A stretch of DNA of 64,000 nucleotides from Chlorops oryzae (taxonomy: Eukaryota; Arthropoda; Insecta; Diptera; Chloropidae): contig CM035806.1 in the NCBI GenBank assembly GCA_020466095.1, positions 168,094,371-168,158,370 on the forward strand, read 5' to 3'. Made by a program: the position numbers and the translations under genes. Each line of letters starts with the position of its first letter. The stretch's first letter is position 1. Shown here one piece after another: positions 61,701-64,000 of the stretch. The notes beneath the pieces are model-generated. The model did not search any database, was not told the origin of the DNA, and worked only from the letters and a program-made list of their open reading frames with translations.

Positions 61701-63391
61701 ATTCTCTCTCCTCCTGTTCCGTTAGGCGAGAGTGGGTCAGGAAAGACGGAGGCATCGAAAAAAGTGTTGGAATTCATAGCCGCAAGCTCTGGGCATCAAG
61801 CAACCGTTGAAGGTGTCAAAGAAAAGCTTCTCAAGAGCAATCCAGTTCTGGAAGCTTTTGGAAATGCGAAGACCAATCGAAATGACAATTCTTCACGTTT
61901 TGGCAAATACATGGACATCCAATTCGATTTCACGGGCACGCCGATCGGAGGAAACATTCTTAATTACCTGCTGGAGAAATCGCGTGTGGTCAATCAAAAT
62001 GCTGGCGAGCGAAATTTTCACATTTTCTATCAGATTTTGGCCGGTGCCGATGACAAGCTACTCGGCGAGCTAAAGCTTCAGCGTTCATTGGACAAATACA
62101 ATTATCTTTCCGGTAACAACGGATCCTGGAGGCGTTCAATGCCTAACGGCATTAGTACCCATATCAATGGCCTTACCAATGGCCATAGCAATGGCTACAG
62201 CAACACAGGCAGCAGCAGCAACAGCAGCAGCAGCAACATCAATGATGGCGAGAACTTCAGGTTGATTCACAAAGCGATGGGAATTATTGGCTTCTCGGAG
62301 CAGGAACAGCTGGAAGTATTTAGCATTGTGGCCAGTGTATTGCATATGGGCAACGTTTCTTTCATTGACGGCGATGATGCATTCGTCAAACTGAGACCCG
62401 AATCGGTGAACGAGATCGCACAGTTGTTGGGCGTCGATGCGTCCGAATTGGCCGATGCACTGACGCATCGAACAATCGATGCGCGAGGAGATGTCGTCAC
62501 ATCGCCACTTAACCATGAGATGGCCTCTTATGCACGGGACGCGCTGGCCAAGGCGGTGTACGATCGAATGTTCAGTTGGCTGGTTAGTCGATTGAACATA
62601 TCGCTTCAGGCTACGGACATGCGTGCCGCACGTAACAATGTGATGGGCATACTGGATATCTATGGCTTTGAGATATTCGATAAGAATAGCTTCGAGCAGT
62701 TCTGCATTAATTTCTGCAATGAGAAACTGCAGCAGCTGTTTATCGAGCTGACGCTCAAGTCCGAGCAGGACGAGTACCGGCGCGAAGGTATCGAATGGGT
62801 TCCTGTTGAATATTTCGACAATAAGGTCATTTGTAATTTGATTGAGGAGAAATACAAGGGCATCATATCCATATTGGATGAAGAGTGCCTACGTCCGGGC
62901 GACGCTACTGATGCGACGTTCTTGGAGAAATTGACCAATCAATTGGCCGATCATGCGCACTACATATGCCATGAGAGAGCACCGACGCATATCAAGAAGA
63001 TAATGGGACGAGATGAATTCCGTTTGATACACTACGCTGGCGATGTTACCTACAATGTGAACGGATTTTTGGACAAGAATAATGATTTGCTATTCAGAGA
63101 CCTTAAGGAGACAATGAGCAAATCAAGGAATAGCGTATTGCGCTCTTGCTTCCCCGAAGATGAGTATAAGAGCAAGAAGAGACCAGAGACTGCCGTAACA
63201 CAGTTCCGGAATTCGCTCAACAATCTCATGGATATACTGATGTGCAAGGAACCGTCGTACATACGTTGCATTAAGCCGAATGATTTCCAAACGCCAGGAC
63301 TTTTCAGCGATGATCTCGTATTGCATCAGGTCAAATATTTGGGCCTAATGGAAAATCTTCGCGTACGAAGAGCAGGATTCGCATACCGAAG
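59502..63391 (+). CDS. Myo61F: Class I myosin, Myo61F (Myosin-IB) type, 5' part, motor domain
   Basis: An actin-based single-headed motor that links membranes to actin; in Drosophila it is prominent in gut brush border. The coding exons are 59502-59627, 60531-60646, 60753-60823 and 61726-63391, with the rest beyond the window. An untranslated 5' piece starts at 59483 after TTTGCAG. The start [20 protein letters not shown] matches the fly orthologue as I recall it. Residues run 1-659: P-loop GESGSGKT (105-112), switch [12 protein letters not shown] (155-165), switch II DIYGFE (415-420), relay [15 protein letters not shown], strut [11 protein letters not shown] (613-623), ending AGFAYRR. Asp360, 16 residues before DALAK, puts an acidic residue at the TEDS site. 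An Asn/Ser/Gly-rich insert (about 236-277) enlarges a motor surface loop. The converter, IQ motifs and tail are missing. Confidence 0.95.
59628..60530 (+). other. Myo61F intron 1 of the coding region
   Basis: Donor GTAAGT, acceptor ATTACAG. It contains a pyrimidine tract of CACTCT/CTCTCT units at 59819-60298. The Ser/Leu/His frames in it are artefacts. Confidence 0.92.
60647..60752 (+). other. Myo61F intron 2, weak donor GTACGA
   Basis: A 106 bp intron. The reading frame demands a splice inside CCTCCGCACAT|GTACGATAAG; acceptor TTTCAAAG. Joined, it yields [12 protein letters not shown], matching the family. Confidence 0.9.
60824..61725 (+). other. Myo61F intron 3 with long pyrimidine tract
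   Basis: Donor GTGAGT, acceptor CCGTTAG. The tract at 61010-61700 is almost wholly C/T (TTTC, CTTT and CTCT units) and runs to about 25 bp from the acceptor. The splice interrupts the first Gly of the P-loop. Confidence 0.93.
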
Positions 63392-64000
63392 GTGAATATT
63401 TCCTATACAGTAACAAAACAAAAAAAAAAAAAAATTGAAAGTTTCAGACCCCAGGGGTCAGGGCCAGTGGCGTGTCCAGAGAAAGAGTGCTTTGATAGTG
63501 CTTTTATTTTCCACAGTGGTATATTGAACAATTATAAGACATTAACCCAAAATAATTTTGGAGGGACTAGAGGAAGTTTAGAGAGTTATGGACCAAAAAC
63601 CAGAAAAATCCGAAAAATTCATGGCGTCCGATTTGGATGAAAATTTATATATGGAATAAGTGAAAAATTCTACGAATTTTGGCATCAAAATTTTTTCAAG
63701 AAACGGATTACAACTAGTCTAGTTTTGGACTAGTTCCAAACTGGTCCAAAAAGGACTAGTTCCAATCTGGTCCAAAAAGGACTAGTTCAAACTGGTCACA
63801 ATGTATCCAAACTGGTCCAAAGGCTATTCATGTCAAAAAGGACCGTTTGAAAAAAATTTAGTGCTAAATTTCTTATAATTTTTCACTTATTCTATATATA
63901 AATTTTCATCCAAATCGGACGCCATGAATTTTTCGGATTTTTTTGATTTTGGTCCATAACCCTCTAAACTTTCCTCTAGTCCCCCCCAAAAAATTTTTTG
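63392..64000 (+). mobile_element. Start of Myo61F intron 4 with foldback repeat, copy 2
   Basis: After donor GTGAAT, 63478-64000 matches 58784-59130. It then continues as an inverted copy: AATTCATGGCGTCCGATTTG (63616) faces CAAATCGGACGCCATGAATT (63910-63930), and the outer arm CCTCTAGTCCCCCCC faces GGAGGGACTAGAGG (63560). Arms are at least about 130 bp and the element runs off the window. The centre is an array of CTGGTCCAAAAAGGACTAGTT units. Confidence 0.85.

Overview
The window looks like repeat-rich nuclear DNA from a higher (cyclorrhaphan) fly. It is AT-rich and has GT-AG introns, abundant (CATA)n, (CA)n and (CT/GA)n microsatellites, and DINE-1/Helentron-like repeats with a GTCT core. Its three protein genes have fly-type structure. 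The myosin N-terminus matches Drosophila Myo61F almost residue for residue, as far as I can recall that protein. Genus cannot be fixed from the sequence; a tephritid or a calyptrate would fit.

Three genes are supported. (1) A WDR26/Gid7 orthologue on + (coding 32171-35419, three coding exons) has LisH, CTLH and WD40 domains. An ATG-depleted leader of about 1.1 kb precedes it, and one extra base breaks the frame at 34213. (2) A small secreted Tyr/Pro/Gly-rich protein on - (52007-51067, two exons) has a signal peptide split by an intron, a TATA box just upstream and a poly(A) signal just downstream. I do not recognise its family. (3) The 5' part of a class I myosin, Myo61F type, on + (59502-63391, four coding exons) covers nearly the whole motor and leaves the window before the converter and IQ motifs.

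Layout: 1-28 kb is gene-poor and filled with transposon remnants. These include DINE-1-like elements, TIR MITEs of hAT, piggyBac and TA-target type, a tRNA-derived SINE with exact target duplications, decayed LINE fragments at 7.2 kb and 22-23.8 kb, and a 765 bp (AACAT)n array. From 28 to 38 kb lies the WDR26 locus, with a duplicated upstream block, leader, gene and long 3' UTR. From 38 to 50 kb there are more SINEs, a TIR element with tRNA-like boxes, and two large GA/GATA purine arrays. From 50 to 64 kb come a DINE-1-like element with a duplicated end, the secreted-protein gene, further MITEs including a 103 bp tandem repeat, and Myo61F, whose introns hold long pyrimidine tracts and a foldback repeat.

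The genes show no shared pathway; they are independent neighbours in a TE-dense region. The most interesting signals are several unrelated TIR elements that enclose tRNA-like segments with Pol III A/B-box motifs, the ATG-free WDR26 leader with an open frame running through it, and an 88 bp perfectly repeated block upstream of it. No convincing wholly new system was found. Coordinates of degenerate repeats are approximate and come from reading by eye.
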